Origin: an uncultured Lachnospiraceae bacterium
Lineage (GTDB): Bacteria > Bacillota > Clostridia > Lachnospirales > Lachnospiraceae
Direction: 5' to 3'
DNA length: 6,991 nucleotides
Assembly: GCA_905236615.1 (NCBI GenBank)
Contig: CAJORC010000215.1
Span: forward strand, 1-6,991
Positions within the stretch are counted from its first letter, which is position 1. Each line of letters opens with the position of its first letter. Made by a program: the position numbers and the translations under genes. Under the pieces are notes generated by a model. It searched no databases. It was not told the origin of the DNA and saw only the letters and a list, made by a program, of their open reading frames with translations. This document shows, piece by piece, positions 6,835 to 6,991 of this stretch.

Positions 6835-6991
6835 TTATACCATATACGGATTTAAAATCTTAAGTACTTCCTCAACATTCTCCTCTGCGTGAATGTTGAG
6901 ATCGATAGGTTTTGAAAGATCAAGGCTGAAGATACCCATGATTGACTTAGCATCAATTACATATCTTCCCGACACAAGATCAAAATCGTAA
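6835..6991 (-). CDS. HPr-family phosphocarrier-like protein, C-terminal part
   Basis: The complement encodes 51 codons ending in TAA (6837-6835); the N-terminus lies beyond the right edge. The visible part has the conserved HPr core: SGRYVIDAKSIMGIFSLDLS (positions 7-26 of the fragment), matching the family's AKSIMG regulatory-serine region, followed by PIDLNI and a final amphipathic helix EENVEEVLKIL. HPr proteins carry phosphate from enzyme I to sugar permeases of the phosphotransferase system, and in Firmicutes the serine of KSIMG (S16 of the fragment) can be phosphorylated by HPr kinase for carbon catabolite control. The active-site histidine would be in the missing N-terminal part, so it cannot be told whether this is the true HPr or one of the HPr-like paralogues frequent in Lachnospiraceae. 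The G-I-F-S-L-D-L-S-K-P wording suggests a paralogue. A terminator hairpin follows the stop. Confidence 0.8.
   Translation of the reverse strand, partial: YDFDLVSGRYVIDAKSIMGIFSLDLSKPIDLNIHAEENVEEVLKILNPYMV

Overview
The window looks like a chromosomal stretch from an anaerobic Gram-positive bacterium of the Firmicutes. It is probably a member of the Lachnospiraceae (Butyrivibrio-like), judging by protein style, moderate GC, strong sigma-A-type promoters, AAGG/GGAGG ribosome binding sites and a rhodanese-less ThiI beside its own cysteine desulfurase. This placement is an inference from remembered family style, not from a search. Most of the window is housekeeping. I see no mobile element, CRISPR array, tRNA or rRNA, and no clear new multi-gene system.

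Layout: (1) Positions 1-879, minus strand: the first 293 codons of a radical SAM enzyme, cut off by the window edge, with an uncharacterised N-terminal extension of about 160 residues before its CxxxCxxC cluster. (2) Positions 880-1031: a 152-bp divergent intergenic region with two near-consensus sigma-A promoters back to back, their -35 boxes only 5 bp apart. One fires left into the radical SAM gene and one fires right. (3) Positions 1032-6756, plus strand: a tight five-gene operon, prmA - rsmE - nifS/nifZ-like cysteine desulfurase - thiI - polytopic membrane protein (DUF6311-like). Junctions are a 1-nt overlap, 17 nt, 8 nt, and an overlap of about 30 nt. (4) Positions 6757-6834: a convergent gap with a hairpin that looks like the terminator of the last gene. 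(5) Positions 6835-6991, minus strand: the C-terminal 51 codons of an HPr-like phosphocarrier protein.

How the genes work together: the operon's first four genes all modify the translation machinery. PrmA methylates ribosomal protein L11 and RsmE methylates U1498 of 16S rRNA. The desulfurase takes sulfur from cysteine as a persulfide and hands it to ThiI, which makes 4-thiouridine at position 8 of tRNA and may also supply thiamine thiazole sulfur. The fifth gene does not fit this theme. It encodes a membrane protein with an extracytoplasmic acidic loop that suggests a GT-C-like glycosyltransferase fold, and it starts inside thiI from a TTG codon, so its translation is probably coupled to thiI.

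The points most worth a second look are the unexplained N-terminal domain of the radical SAM enzyme, two extra cysteines in ThiI that could replace the missing rhodanese cysteine, and the coupling of a DUF6311-like membrane protein to a tRNA thiolation pair.
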